From the NCBI GenBank assembly GCA_902794155.1, contig CADBGN010000003.1, forward strand, positions 31,326-95,325: a stretch of 64,000 nt of DNA, given 5' to 3'. Below the pieces are notes generated by a model. It was given only the letters and a program-made list of their open reading frames with translations. It did not search any database and had not been told where the DNA came from. The translations under genes were made by a program, and so were the position numbers. Position 1 is the first letter of the stretch. The number at the start of each line of letters is the position of its first letter. Origin of the DNA: an uncultured Bacteroidia bacterium (GTDB lineage: Bacteria; Bacteroidota; Bacteroidia; Bacteroidales; F082). This document shows, piece by piece, positions 7,961 through 15,545 of the stretch.

Positions 7961-8055
7961 CATACTTGCAACTGGAATAAGAGTATAGCGGAAGCCGAAA
8001 AGCTCAAGAGTAGGCACATACATCAAAAGTTGCGCCCGACACTCATTTAGGGATT
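7961..8055 (+). promoter_or_regulatory. promoter plus conserved leader, copy 2
   Basis: A -7-like element ends at 7968 (ATACTTG). From 7969 the leader repeats that at 6059: GCAACTG, AGTATAGCGGAAGCCGAAAA, AGCTC-GAGTAGGCA, ATCAAAAGTTGCGCCCGACAC and TTAGGGAT are shared. Differences fall in short linkers between these blocks. Confidence 0.65.
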
Positions 8056-8060
8056 ATACA

Positions 8061-8489
8061 ATGAAGAACTTTATTATTACCACAGTAATGGCTCTCTTGA
8101 TTGGCGGCTTCTCATTAACTGCTAATGCACAAGATAAGAAAACTAAGACAATCGAAAGGAAAAGGGCAAAAACTGAAAAGCAAGTAAAGATTAAGAGAAA
8201 TAAGCCGGATTTGGAGCTCGATGTAAACAGGGATTCTATGAAAGCCCAAAATGATGCCGAACAACAAGCCATACAAGAGAATACCGACGTGTTCAATGAG
8301 TTTGTGAAAGCAGTCGACGATTGCGAACTAGAGTACAATAAGGAGCATAAAAAGAATACTCAATTTAATCAGTGTTTGGAAAAAGCATTGAGGCTGAGTA
8401 AAAAGATAAACACAAAAAAGCTGACTGATGCGCAAAAAACCACTTATGAAACGAGCAAGGTCAAACTTAATGGTCTTCTTAAACGATAG
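8061..8489 (+). CDS. small exported charged protein, paralogue of the 6148 gene
   Basis: 142 residues. The signal peptide MKNFIITTVMALLIGGFSLT to NAQ is close to that of the protein at 6148, and the two share the leader sequence upstream. The mature part is rich in Lys, Glu and Asp, with a probable coiled-coil or helical-hairpin C-terminal half (VFNEFVKAVDDCELEYNKEH). It lacks the 9-residue repeats. Two cysteines near the middle and C-terminal part could pair. Function is unknown. Confidence 0.7.
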   Translation: MKNFIITTVMALLIGGFSLTANAQDKKTKTIERKRAKTEKQVKIKRNKPDLELDVNRDSMKAQNDAEQQAIQENTDVFNEFVKAVDDCELEYNKEHKKNTQFNQCLEKALRLSKKINTKKLTDAQKTTYETSKVKLNGLLKR

Positions 8490-8526
8490 TAAAGAGAAAA
8501 GTAAAAAGGACAATCATACATAAGAG

Positions 8527-8558
8527 AGCAAGGGGATAGTTTTCCTCTTGCTTTTTTT
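8527..8558 (+). terminator. rho-independent terminator
   Basis: Stem AGCAAGGGGA/TTCCTCTTGCT with a T-run, 38 bases after the exported protein gene. Confidence 0.85.
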
Positions 8559-8602
8559 ATGCTAATTAAAAGCTACAAGTTTCATAAATGTGTTCGCCTT
8601 TG

Positions 8603-8632
8603 TTGCATTGATAGATAAAATCCGTATCTTTG
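8603..8632 (+). promoter_or_regulatory. Bacteroidota-type promoter
   Basis: TTG at 8603 and TATCTTTG at 8625-8632 with 19 bases between, about 40 bases before the acyltransferase gene. Confidence 0.75.
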
Positions 8633-8670
8633 CAGTTTGAATGATAACTATGCTACGGGCATAAAAGACC

Positions 8671-10458
8671 ATGCGAAAAGTAGTAACCAATGCGGATTTG
8701 AAAAAGGCTTTCGGCTTGAAAGGCTTCTTCGGTACCTGTGTGTCAGGATTGGCCTACGGTTTTCTCCGTCTAGGCAAAATCAACCGTTTATTCGACGGGG
8801 CCGCAGATTATCAAGGCCGTGAGTTTGCGGATCACCTTCTCGAGAACATGGGCATTACCATCGACGTCAGTCCAGAACAATTGGAGAGCATTCCCAAGGA
8901 GGGTGGCTTCGTTATGGTGAGCAACCATCCCTTTGGTGGCATCGAAGGCGTGATGCTCTTGAGTGCCATTGCTAAGGTGCGTCCCGACTTCAAGCTGATG
9001 GCCAACTTCATCTTGGCGCACATCCCGAACCTCAAGGAGTGCTTCTTCTCGGTGAATCCTTTCGAGAAAAACCCAGAGTGGAAGAGTAGCGTGGGCGGCA
9101 TCAAAGGTGCCATGCAGCACATCGCCTCAGGTTATGGCTTGGGCGTGTTTCCTGCTGGTGAAGTGTCGCGTTATCATGGCCACGATTATCCTGAAGACTT
9201 GGCGTGGAGCACGTCAATTGCGCGTATCATCAAGAATGCAGGCGTGCCGGTGATTCCCGCGTTTTGGGATGGCCGTAACTCGAAGCTTTTCTATTTGGAA
9301 GACAAGATTCACCAAATGTTGGGTACGTCTCGTTTGACCAAGGAATTGATCAACAAACACGACCAGTGTTTCAACCTGCAAATTGGTAAGCCTATAACAC
9401 CTGCTGAGATAGCCAATTATGAGAAGCCCGCTGAGCTGGCTGCCTATCTGCGTAGCCGTTCGTACGCCTTGGAGGCCAATATACCTGCGAAGGCAGCGGA
9501 AAAGAAAGAGGCCAATCAGACGGAGATCGATGCTCCTACGGATTTGTCACTCATGTTGGCCGAGTTGGATGCCATCCGCGAGAAGTCGTTCCTCTATTCC
9601 GCCTCTGACTATGATTGCTATCTGGCCGATTACGAGGATATTCCGAACTTGATGCATGAAATTGCGCGTTTGCGCGAGGAGACATTCCGCGCCATAGGCG
9701 AAGGTACAGGTAGGAATCTCGACCAAGACGAATTTGATAACCATTTCAAGCACTTGATCCTTTGGGACAAGGTGAAACAGAAGATTGCAGGTTGCTATCG
9801 TTTGGGCATTGGCAGCGACATAATTCCAAAGTATGGCATTAAAGGCTTTTATGTCAGCACTTTGGTCAATTTCAACGAGGCTTTTATTCCCTATTTGGAA
9901 CATACCATAGAGTTGGGGCGCTCGTTTGTCGCGCTTGACTATCAAAAAGAGGTGTTGCCTTTAGTGCTTTTGTTGCGTGGCTTATCGGATGTGGTGGTGC
10001 GTTATCCCAACATACAGCATTTCATCGGTCCTGTGAGTATTAGTTCATGGTATCCGAAGTTTTATATGAGCATGATCGTAAAGTACGTGACCGAGAAACA
10101 TCCCGTAAGCGATGAACTTGCTCAAATGGCTACACCAACAACGCCATTCCATGAAGATTTCCTCAAGGTGGATTCTGATGTGCTGATGCAGGGTAATATG
10201 GACAGCATCGATAAGTTCGACAAGTTCATGTTCCGTTTGAGCAATGGTCAATATCGATTGCCCACTTTGTTCAAGAAATACCTGAAACTGAATGCCAAGT
10301 TTTTGTGTTTCAATGTCGACCCCGACTTCAACGACACCCTTGATTCACTTCTTTTCCTTACCTTTACTGACTTCCCCGAGGACGAGGTGATGCCACTCTT
10401 CCGCGACAGTAGCGACGAAGAGAAGGAAATCGTCAGGAAACGTTTCGGATATATTTAA
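8671..10458 (+). CDS. fused acyltransferase for glycine/ornithine lipids (OlsF/GlsA-GlsB-like)
   Basis: 595 residues with two acyltransferase halves. The N-terminal half is a PlsC-like O-acyltransferase: VSNHPFGGIEG (residues 84-94) is the HX4D-type block with Glu in place of Asp, and FPAGEVSR (about 155) is the phosphate-binding block. From about residue 300 the protein resembles the GNAT-type N-acyltransferases of the OlsB/GlsB family, with CYRLGIGSDI and ELGRSFVALDYQ. In Bacteroides, glycine lipids are made by separate GlsB and GlsA; in Serratia and Flavobacterium a fused OlsF makes ornithine lipids. The fusion here should make an acyloxyacyl amino-acid lipid. The amino acid used cannot be read from the sequence. 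Confidence 0.82.
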   Translation: MRKVVTNADLKKAFGLKGFFGTCVSGLAYGFLRLGKINRLFDGAADYQGREFADHLLENMGITIDVSPEQLESIPKEGGFVMVSNHPFGGIEGVMLLSAIAKVRPDFKLMANFILAHIPNLKECFFSVNPFEKNPEWKSSVGGIKGAMQHIASGYGLGVFPAGEVSRYHGHDYPEDLAWSTSIARIIKNAGVPVIPAFWDGRNSKLFYLEDKIHQMLGTSRLTKELINKHDQCFNLQIGKPITPAEIANYEKPAELAAYLRSRSYALEANIPAKAAEKKEANQTEIDAPTDLSLMLAELDAIREKSFLYSASDYDCYLADYEDIPNLMHEIARLREETFRAIGEGTGRNLDQDEFDNHFKHLILWDKVKQKIAGCYRLGIGSDIIPKYGIKGFYVSTLVNFNEAFIPYLEHTIELGRSFVALDYQKEVLPLVLLLRGLSDVVVRYPNIQHFIGPVSISSWYPKFYMSMIVKYVTEKHPVSDELAQMATPTTPFHEDFLKVDSDVLMQGNMDSIDKFDKFMFRLSNGQYRLPTLFKKYLKLNAKFLCFNVDPDFNDTLDSLLFLTFTDFPEDEVMPLFRDSSDEEKEIVRKRFGYI

Positions 10459-10461
10459 TTC

Positions 10462-10595
10462 TCACGCAGAAACTGGTTTTTATTTCACGCAGAAATCGTA
10501 GATTCAACGAAGTTAATCCGCTGAATTCGCAGAACAGTTCAAACGCAATCTAGGCGCCGCTTTGCGCTTCATATAGTTCTGCGCATTCTGCGTGC
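10462..10595. repeat. inverted repeat between convergent genes
   Basis: CACGCAGAA occurs at 10463 and 10486, and its complement TTCTGCGTG at 10586, with further partial complementarity inside (CGCAGAAC/GTTCTGCG). The stretch fills the gap between the converging acyltransferase and rsmD genes. It has the appearance of another palindromic repeat element. Confidence 0.6.
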
Positions 10596-10604
10596 TACAA
10601 AATA

Positions 10605-11162
10605 TCATTCCTCTGATTCTTCCTCAATGGTTTGTGCGAAGAAGCTGAAGTTCACTTTGCCGTAATGCCTTTGCTCCATGAAATGGGGATGCTCCTCAAA
10701 ATTTTGGTATTTATCATGCTCTAGAACAAACATGCCACCTTCACGCAATAAGTTGTTGTCGAAGATGAGTTGCACCAAAGTTTCGTAGTGCTCACAGTCG
10801 TATGGCGGGTCGGCAAAAATGAGGTCGTATTGTATCTTGTGCTTTTCGAGAAAACGGAACACATCGGAGCGGACTACGAGCAATTCTTTCATGTTGAGCT
10901 TGTTAGCTGTCTCACGGATGAACTTTACGCAGCCAAAGTCTTGGTCGACCGAAACTACTTTAGGGCAGCCCCTTGAGACCAACTCGTAAGAAATGTTGCC
11001 CGTGCCAGCAAACAAATCCATAGCCTCGGTTTCCTCGAAGTCGAAGTGGTTCTCGATGATGTTGAACAAGCTTTCCTTGGCCATGTCGGTTGTGGGGCGT
11101 ACAGGTAGATTGGTGGGCGCCATGATCTGCCTCCTTTGGTATCTTCCTCGTATGATTCTCAT
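10605..11162 (-). CDS. rsmD: 16S rRNA (guanine966-N2)-methyltransferase RsmD
   Basis: 185 residues, the usual RsmD length. The N terminus MRIIRGRYQRR is the family signature. SAM binding is by MDLFAGTGNISYE (48-60), and the N2-guanine catalytic motif is DPPY (118-121). It methylates G966 of 16S rRNA during small-subunit assembly. Its start overlaps the DUF3822 gene by 4 bases, so the two are translationally coupled. Confidence 0.94.
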   Translation of the reverse strand: MRIIRGRYQRRQIMAPTNLPVRPTTDMAKESLFNIIENHFDFEETEAMDLFAGTGNISYELVSRGCPKVVSVDQDFGCVKFIRETANKLNMKELLVVRSDVFRFLEKHKIQYDLIFADPPYDCEHYETLVQLIFDNNLLREGGMFVLEHDKYQNFEEHPHFMEQRHYGKVNFSFFAQTIEEESEE

Positions 11163-12010
11163 CTTAGTGCTTGATAATGGGTGTAATAGTATTGGAATGG
11201 CACCTCTTCAATGGCTTTGCTGACTTGTATTGTCCGGGGGTCGGCTACAAAGCGGATGTCTTTCACATAGCGTCCGCAGAGGTCGATGATGTCGGAGGCA
11301 GGGCGGATAAGTCCAGAAAAAAGGACTGGGGTGTCTTGTCCAGAAACGCCATTTTGCTCCATGGCAAACAATAGGAAATAGGCGAAGTCTTCTTTAGTGT
11401 TGAACTTGAAATTGTTGAAGAATTGTAGTTTGCCATTCCTTTTTAGGAGCAAATCGAAATCGCGGTTGCGAACGTTGACGAAGACGCCGTCTTTTTCCTC
11501 ATCTTTCATCATGCTATTAATGAACAGACTGCTGGAATGGGTGAGTCTGGCATTAGGCCATTTAATCAATAGCTTTTCTTTTATGGCTGTTAGCAAGGCA
11601 AAGACGTTTACGCATTGCGCAGATTCCAACCGTTCAGACTTTATTGAGTAGTTGGTAGGGATTTGGAATGCAAAGTCGAGATATTTTGCTTGATCCGTTT
11701 CGTTGAAAATGGATTCCGGAATGAGTGCACAATAACGGTTGTCGATGAGGCAAGTTACCGAAAGGAGCTCTTTGTTGTTTAAACCTTTGTTCTCCAGTGC
11801 CCGTTCCAAAGTGCGGAAAAGGTCGTTGCTGTCGGCTAGCAGGTCCGATTGGTAGCATTCCAAGGCAACGAGTGTTTGGGCTTGGGCATCGAGAAGGGCA
11901 AAAGAAAGACCACCCAATGAGCATTGGATGGCCATTCTGTAATGCGATGACTTCTCGGCATCAAACTCCTCGCCGTATTGGCAGATATAAGGATTCAACG
12001 ACGCCGTCAT
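11159..12010 (-). CDS. DUF3822 family protein
   Basis: 283 residues. The sequence has an actin/ASKHA-like rhythm of beta strands (IQCSLGGLSFALLD, GVFVNVRNRDFDLLLKR, PVLFSGLI). It fits DUF3822, a Bacteroidota family regularly found next to rsmD. The 4-base overlap with rsmD supports a shared task, but its function is not known. Cytoplasmic, with no signal. Confidence 0.8.
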   Translation of the reverse strand: MTASLNPYICQYGEEFDAEKSSHYRMAIQCSLGGLSFALLDAQAQTLVALECYQSDLLADSNDLFRTLERALENKGLNNKELLSVTCLIDNRYCALIPESIFNETDQAKYLDFAFQIPTNYSIKSERLESAQCVNVFALLTAIKEKLLIKWPNARLTHSSSLFINSMMKDEEKDGVFVNVRNRDFDLLLKRNGKLQFFNNFKFNTKEDFAYFLLFAMEQNGVSGQDTPVLFSGLIRPASDIIDLCGRYVKDIRFVADPRTIQVSKAIEEVPFQYYYTHYQALR

Positions 12011-12023
12011 TCATCCCTAGTAT

Positions 12024-12689
12024 TTAGAGTTTGTCCCAGTTACCTTCGGTTGAGGCTTCCTTCATCGAACCCACCTTCAAGCCAGGATACCTATAGAACG
12101 GGTCGTCCTCGTCGTATCCACCTTCCTTTTCGGCTTTGGCGTTGTCAACGCGCTGTTTCCATTCTTTTTCATTGATTCCGCCACCAGGCACGGCCAAATA
12201 AACGTCGTAAGGCGTGCGAGCCTCAAAGACGGGGATCTCGATGAGGTTGTTTGTTTTGGCGCCAGCTTCAAGTTCGAATTGTTGCTGAGGCTCACTGAAA
12301 GGTACCCATTTGATTTCGTTGATATTGAAATTATCACGTCCAGCTCTAAGCGAGTCCATCACTTTTACGTATCCAATGGTGTCGTAGACGGTAAAATACG
12401 TGGAGTCTTCCATGTTTTGTTTTGAAACCATTTTCACCAAAGGAATCTCAGCGGTTTGGCAAAATTGAATCAAAGTGTCAAAATTGTTAGTGTACTTGTT
12501 GTTGGCGTTTTTGTAAAGCACCTCAGCATTGCGGATGTCGAGAAGGCGCTCAATAACTTTGGCTTCACGGGCTTTTTGCTCGTTGCTGAACTTGATAGGA
12601 GCTTGAATGCTCTTGACGACTTGCCATGCTAACAACACGATGATGGCAAACAGAATGATGTTGATGATGATGGATAATCCTTTTTTCAT
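12024..12689 (-). CDS. membrane-anchored protein of unknown function
   Basis: 221 residues. One N-terminal transmembrane segment (residues 4-27, IIINIILFAIIVLLAW) is followed by a long extracytoplasmic part. The stretch after the membrane helix, with IRNAEVLYKNANNKYTNNFDTLI, resembles the helix and YxxxxGxYtxdfdxL pattern of type IV pilin-like proteins, but a prepilin cleavage site is not seen. It is 13 bases upstream of the DUF3822 gene and heads the rsmD operon. Confidence 0.6.
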   Translation of the reverse strand: MKKGLSIIINIILFAIIVLLAWQVVKSIQAPIKFSNEQKAREAKVIERLLDIRNAEVLYKNANNKYTNNFDTLIQFCQTAEIPLVKMVSKQNMEDSTYFTVYDTIGYVKVMDSLRAGRDNFNINEIKWVPFSEPQQQFELEAGAKTNNLIEIPVFEARTPYDVYLAVPGGGINEKEWKQRVDNAKAEKEGGYDEDDPFYRYPGLKVGSMKEASTEGNWDKL

Positions 12690-12730
12690 TGTAGTATGAT
12701 TTTCTAATTATTTCTTTTTCTGATTGGCTG

Positions 12731-12738
12731 CAAAGTTA
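12731..12738 (-). promoter_or_regulatory. -7 promoter element
   Basis: TAACTTTG on the minus strand, about 40 bases before the gene ending at 12024; it heads the rsmD operon. Confidence 0.6.
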
Positions 12739-12779
12739 GGGTTTTTTCTGTTATGTAGCTCAAAAAATTTCGCTTGAAA

Positions 12780-13181
12780 TTAAAAATGGATTTTGTGATA
12801 ATCTAAATATTTGTCATCCAAATATTTGCGAATCTTATCGGCAATGACAATAAAAACTTGAAGCTCGTTTTTTTCGAGCCATTCTCTTGCTTCATCGTCT
12901 CGATTGATGGCTTTTGCGAAGGCGAGATTGACATCAAAGTGGTTTTTGATAAGCCATTCTTCGGCTTTGGCTTCCTTGTCAATGGCACTGTCTATGGCCG
13001 CCAAGTGGGGGAAGCCATGTTCCATCAGCCAGTCTTTGGCATCATGGTCGCCCTGAATGGTGCGACTTAGTGCACCGAGTTCTGGATAGCCGTTGCGCAT
13101 CAGCCATTCGAAGAACTCGTCGCCCTCAGGCTCAAAAGTGCAGCCGAAAGCCATTAGTATTTTTATGGGGTAGTGGGTCAT
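12780..13181 (-). CDS. helical repeat protein of unknown function
   Basis: 133 residues consisting of about four copies of a 33-residue unit: (E/D)WLxxNxxPxLxAxxxAIxxDxxA. Compare EWLMRNGYPELGALS, DWLMEHGFPHLAAID, EWLIKNHFDVNLAFA and EWLEKNELQVFIVIA. It is predicted as an alpha-solenoid of paired helices, cytoplasmic, possibly for protein binding. No family is recognised. It is divergent from the AMP nucleosidase gene and has its own -7 element. Confidence 0.65.
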   Translation of the reverse strand: MTHYPIKILMAFGCTFEPEGDEFFEWLMRNGYPELGALSRTIQGDHDAKDWLMEHGFPHLAAIDSAIDKEAKAEEWLIKNHFDVNLAFAKAINRDDEAREWLEKNELQVFIVIADKIRKYLDDKYLDYHKIHF

Positions 13182-13211
13182 TTAGCTCTGTTCCAGCTTA
13201 CGATTTCGCCG

Positions 13212-13219
13212 CAAAGATA
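13212..13219 (-). promoter_or_regulatory. -7 promoter element
   Basis: TATCTTTG on the minus strand, about 30 bases before the helical repeat protein; it diverges from the promoter at 13242. Confidence 0.6.
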
Positions 13220-13241
13220 CACACAATTCAAATAGTTTTCT

Positions 13242-13249
13242 TATTTTTG
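13242..13249 (+). promoter_or_regulatory. -7 promoter element
   Basis: TATTTTTG, 19 bases before the AMP nucleosidase start, giving a very short leader. Confidence 0.65.
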
Positions 13250-13268
13250 CACAAATAATTAGAAGCAA

Positions 13269-14039
13269 ATGAAAACCAAGCAAGAAATAGTTGAAAACTG
13301 GCTTCCGCGCTATACGGGATTGCCGCTGGAGAAGTTCGGGAAGTATATCCTGCTGACCAACTTCCAAAACTATGTGGACCGTTTTGCCGAATGGCAGGGT
13401 GTGGAAGTCGTTGGGCGTGACCGCTCGATGCCATGCGCCACTGATGGCGAAATCACCATCATTAATTTCAGCATGGGCAGCGCCAATGCCGCCACCATCA
13501 TGGATTTGTTGAGTGCCATTCAACCCAAAGCAGTGCTGTTTTTGGGCAAATGTGGTGGTGTGAAGAAAATCAATAAAGTTGGCGATTTGATTCTTCCTAT
13601 CGCTGCCATCCGAGGTGAAGGTACTTCGAACGACTATTTTCCACCTGAAGTGCCTGCGTTGCCGGCATTTAGCCTTGAAAAAGCCATTTCCACCACCATT
13701 CGCGACTATGGCCGCGATTATTGGACGGGAACGGTTTATACCACCAACCGCCGCGTGTGGGAACACGACGACGATTTCAAGGATTACCTGAGGAAGATCC
13801 GCTGCATGGCTGTCGATATGGAAACGGCGACCATCTTCTCAGTCGGCTTTCACAATGAAATTCCGACAGGCGCATTGCTATTGGTGTCTGACAATCCTAT
13901 GGTGCCCGAAGGTGTTAAGACCGAGGAGAGCGACAAAGTGGTCAGCAAGAACTTTGTGGGTGAGCACCTCCGTATCGGCATCGACTCATTACGACAACTG
14001 ATTAATAACGGTATCACCGTCAAGCACTTGAAGTTCTGA
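13269..14039 (+). CDS. amn: AMP nucleosidase (short form)
   Basis: 256 residues, the Bacteroidota short type without the N-terminal domain of E. coli Amn. It is a phosphorylase-superfamily fold: VLFLGKCGGVKK is the ribose-phosphate-binding turn, and MAVDMETATIFSVG (about 178-191) is the conserved MExA-type active-site block. It would hydrolyse AMP to adenine and ribose 5-phosphate, helping to set the adenylate pool. The stop overlaps the holA start (TGATG). Alternative: another purine nucleosidase, but the extended block after GEG (TSNDYFPPEVPALPAF) is the AMP nucleosidase type. Confidence 0.88.
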   Translation: MKTKQEIVENWLPRYTGLPLEKFGKYILLTNFQNYVDRFAEWQGVEVVGRDRSMPCATDGEITIINFSMGSANAATIMDLLSAIQPKAVLFLGKCGGVKKINKVGDLILPIAAIRGEGTSNDYFPPEVPALPAFSLEKAISTTIRDYGRDYWTGTVYTTNRRVWEHDDDFKDYLRKIRCMAVDMETATIFSVGFHNEIPTGALLLVSDNPMVPEGVKTEESDKVVSKNFVGEHLRIGIDSLRQLINNGITVKHLKF

Positions 14040-15037
14040 TGACCTACGACCAGATCCTTTCTGACATTCACAAGAAAAACTTCGCGCCCATATATTTTCT
14101 GACGGGCGAGGAACCGTATTTCATAGACATGATTTCGGACACCATTGAGAACGAAGCTTTGGATGAGGCTGACCGGGCCTTCAACCAAATTGTGCTCTAT
14201 GGCCGCGATGTCGATGTGGAGACCATCGCCAACCACGCCCGAAGCTTTCCGATGATGGGCGAGCGCATGGTGGTCATCGTCAAAGAGGCTCAAGATGTGA
14301 AGAATTTGGAGAATTTTGAGGCCTATCTTGACACGATTCCCGAGACCACGCTTCTCGTTTTCGCTTATAAATACAAGAAGTTCGACAAGCGCAAGGCTTT
14401 GGCCAAGAAGATTGACAAGAAGGGCATTTGGTTTGAGTCGAAGAAACTGTACGACAGTAACATACCTGGTTGGATTCAAAACTACCTGAAGGCCGATGGC
14501 TACAGTATTACGCCAAAAGCTACGCAAATGCTGGCCGACTACCTTGGCACCGACCTCCACAAAATCGCCAACGAGCTGAAGAAACTCACCATCGCTTTGC
14601 CCAAAAACAAGAGCATAAATGATGCGGATGTGGAGCGCAATATCGGCATCTCCAAGGACTATAATGTCTTCGAACTGCAGAATGCAATCGGCAGTCGCGA
14701 CGTGCTGAAAGCCAACCGCATCGTGAACTATTTTGGCGACAATGGAAAAGATAATCCACTATTGGTCACAGCAATTTCGTTATATGGCTATTTCACTAAA
14801 CTGATGAAACTGCATTGCACTCAGGACAAGTCTCAAGGCAATTTGGCGAGCGTGTTGGGTGTCAGCCCTTTCTTCGTCAAGGATTATCTCACTGCAGCCC
14901 GCAACTATCCGCCACAGGTTTGTATCCGCAACATCTCCATCCTGCGTGAGTTTGACATGAAGTCGAAAGGTTACGAAAGCGGCGAGGTAAGCGAGAAGGA
15001 CTTGTATAGAGAGATGATTTTTAAATTGATGCATTAA
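14039..15037 (+). CDS. holA: DNA polymerase III delta subunit
   Basis: 332 residues, normal HolA length. The N terminus has IYFLTGEEPYFIDMISDTIE, the degenerate Walker region of delta. It continues with LLVFAYKYKKFDKRK, and the C-terminal helical domain contains ELQNAIGSRDVLKANRIVNYF. Delta opens the beta clamp in the clamp-loader complex. It overlaps amn by one base. Confidence 0.92.
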   Translation: MTYDQILSDIHKKNFAPIYFLTGEEPYFIDMISDTIENEALDEADRAFNQIVLYGRDVDVETIANHARSFPMMGERMVVIVKEAQDVKNLENFEAYLDTIPETTLLVFAYKYKKFDKRKALAKKIDKKGIWFESKKLYDSNIPGWIQNYLKADGYSITPKATQMLADYLGTDLHKIANELKKLTIALPKNKSINDADVERNIGISKDYNVFELQNAIGSRDVLKANRIVNYFGDNGKDNPLLVTAISLYGYFTKLMKLHCTQDKSQGNLASVLGVSPFFVKDYLTAARNYPPQVCIRNISILREFDMKSKGYESGEVSEKDLYREMIFKLMH

Positions 15038-15048
15038 ATTAATCTAAA

Positions 15049-15074
15049 GGTCCCTGAGCTTGTCGAAGGGTCCG
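15049..15074. repeat. family 2 repeat core (CCCTGAGCTTGTCGAAGGG)
   Basis: An imperfect palindrome (GGTCCCTGAGCTTGTCGAAG, then GGTCCG) lies just before dtd. Related sequence is found inside dus (27151-27174) and, rearranged, at 44449-44496. Confidence 0.7.
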
Positions 15075-15089
15075 TATTCAATATCAACT

Positions 15090-15542
15090 ATGCGCATTGT
15101 AGCACAAAGGGTAACGCACGCTTCCGTCACGATTGACGGGAAGGTGAAATCGAAAATCGGTCTTGGGATGTTGATTTTGCTCGGCATCGAGGAAGCCGAC
15201 AACGAGGAGGATATCGAATGGCTTTGTACAAAGCTGTCGAAACTTAGGATCTTTGGAGATGACAACGATTCGATGAACCTTGATATTAATCAGGTGGAAG
15301 GTTCATTCCTCGTGGTGAGCCAATTCACGCTCCATGCCCTGACCAAGAAAGGCAACCGTCCAAGTTTCATCCGTGCTGCCCGTCCCGAGCAGGCGATTCC
15401 GCTTTATGAAATGTTTCTGAAACGCCTTGCCGAAATCTCAGGTCGCGAAGTGCAAAGTGGCGAGTTCGGTGCCATGATGGCGGTGGAGCTGCTCAACGAT
15501 GGGCCTGTGACGATAATAATGGACTCGAAACGGCGGGAATAA
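15090..15542 (+). CDS. dtd: D-aminoacyl-tRNA deacylase
   Basis: 150 residues from the ATG of MRIVAQRVTH; the 10 upstream codons come from the repeat. Conserved motifs are SQFTL (about residues 77-81), which forms the Thr active site, and the cross-subunit block NDGPVTIIMD near the C terminus, where Gly-Pro enforces chirality (usual GPVT). It hydrolyses D-aminoacyl-tRNA and glycyl-tRNA-Ala. Length is normal. Confidence 0.94.
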   Translation: MRIVAQRVTHASVTIDGKVKSKIGLGMLILLGIEEADNEEDIEWLCTKLSKLRIFGDDNDSMNLDINQVEGSFLVVSQFTLHALTKKGNRPSFIRAARPEQAIPLYEMFLKRLAEISGREVQSGEFGAMMAVELLNDGPVTIIMDSKRRE

Positions 15543-15545
15543 TCC

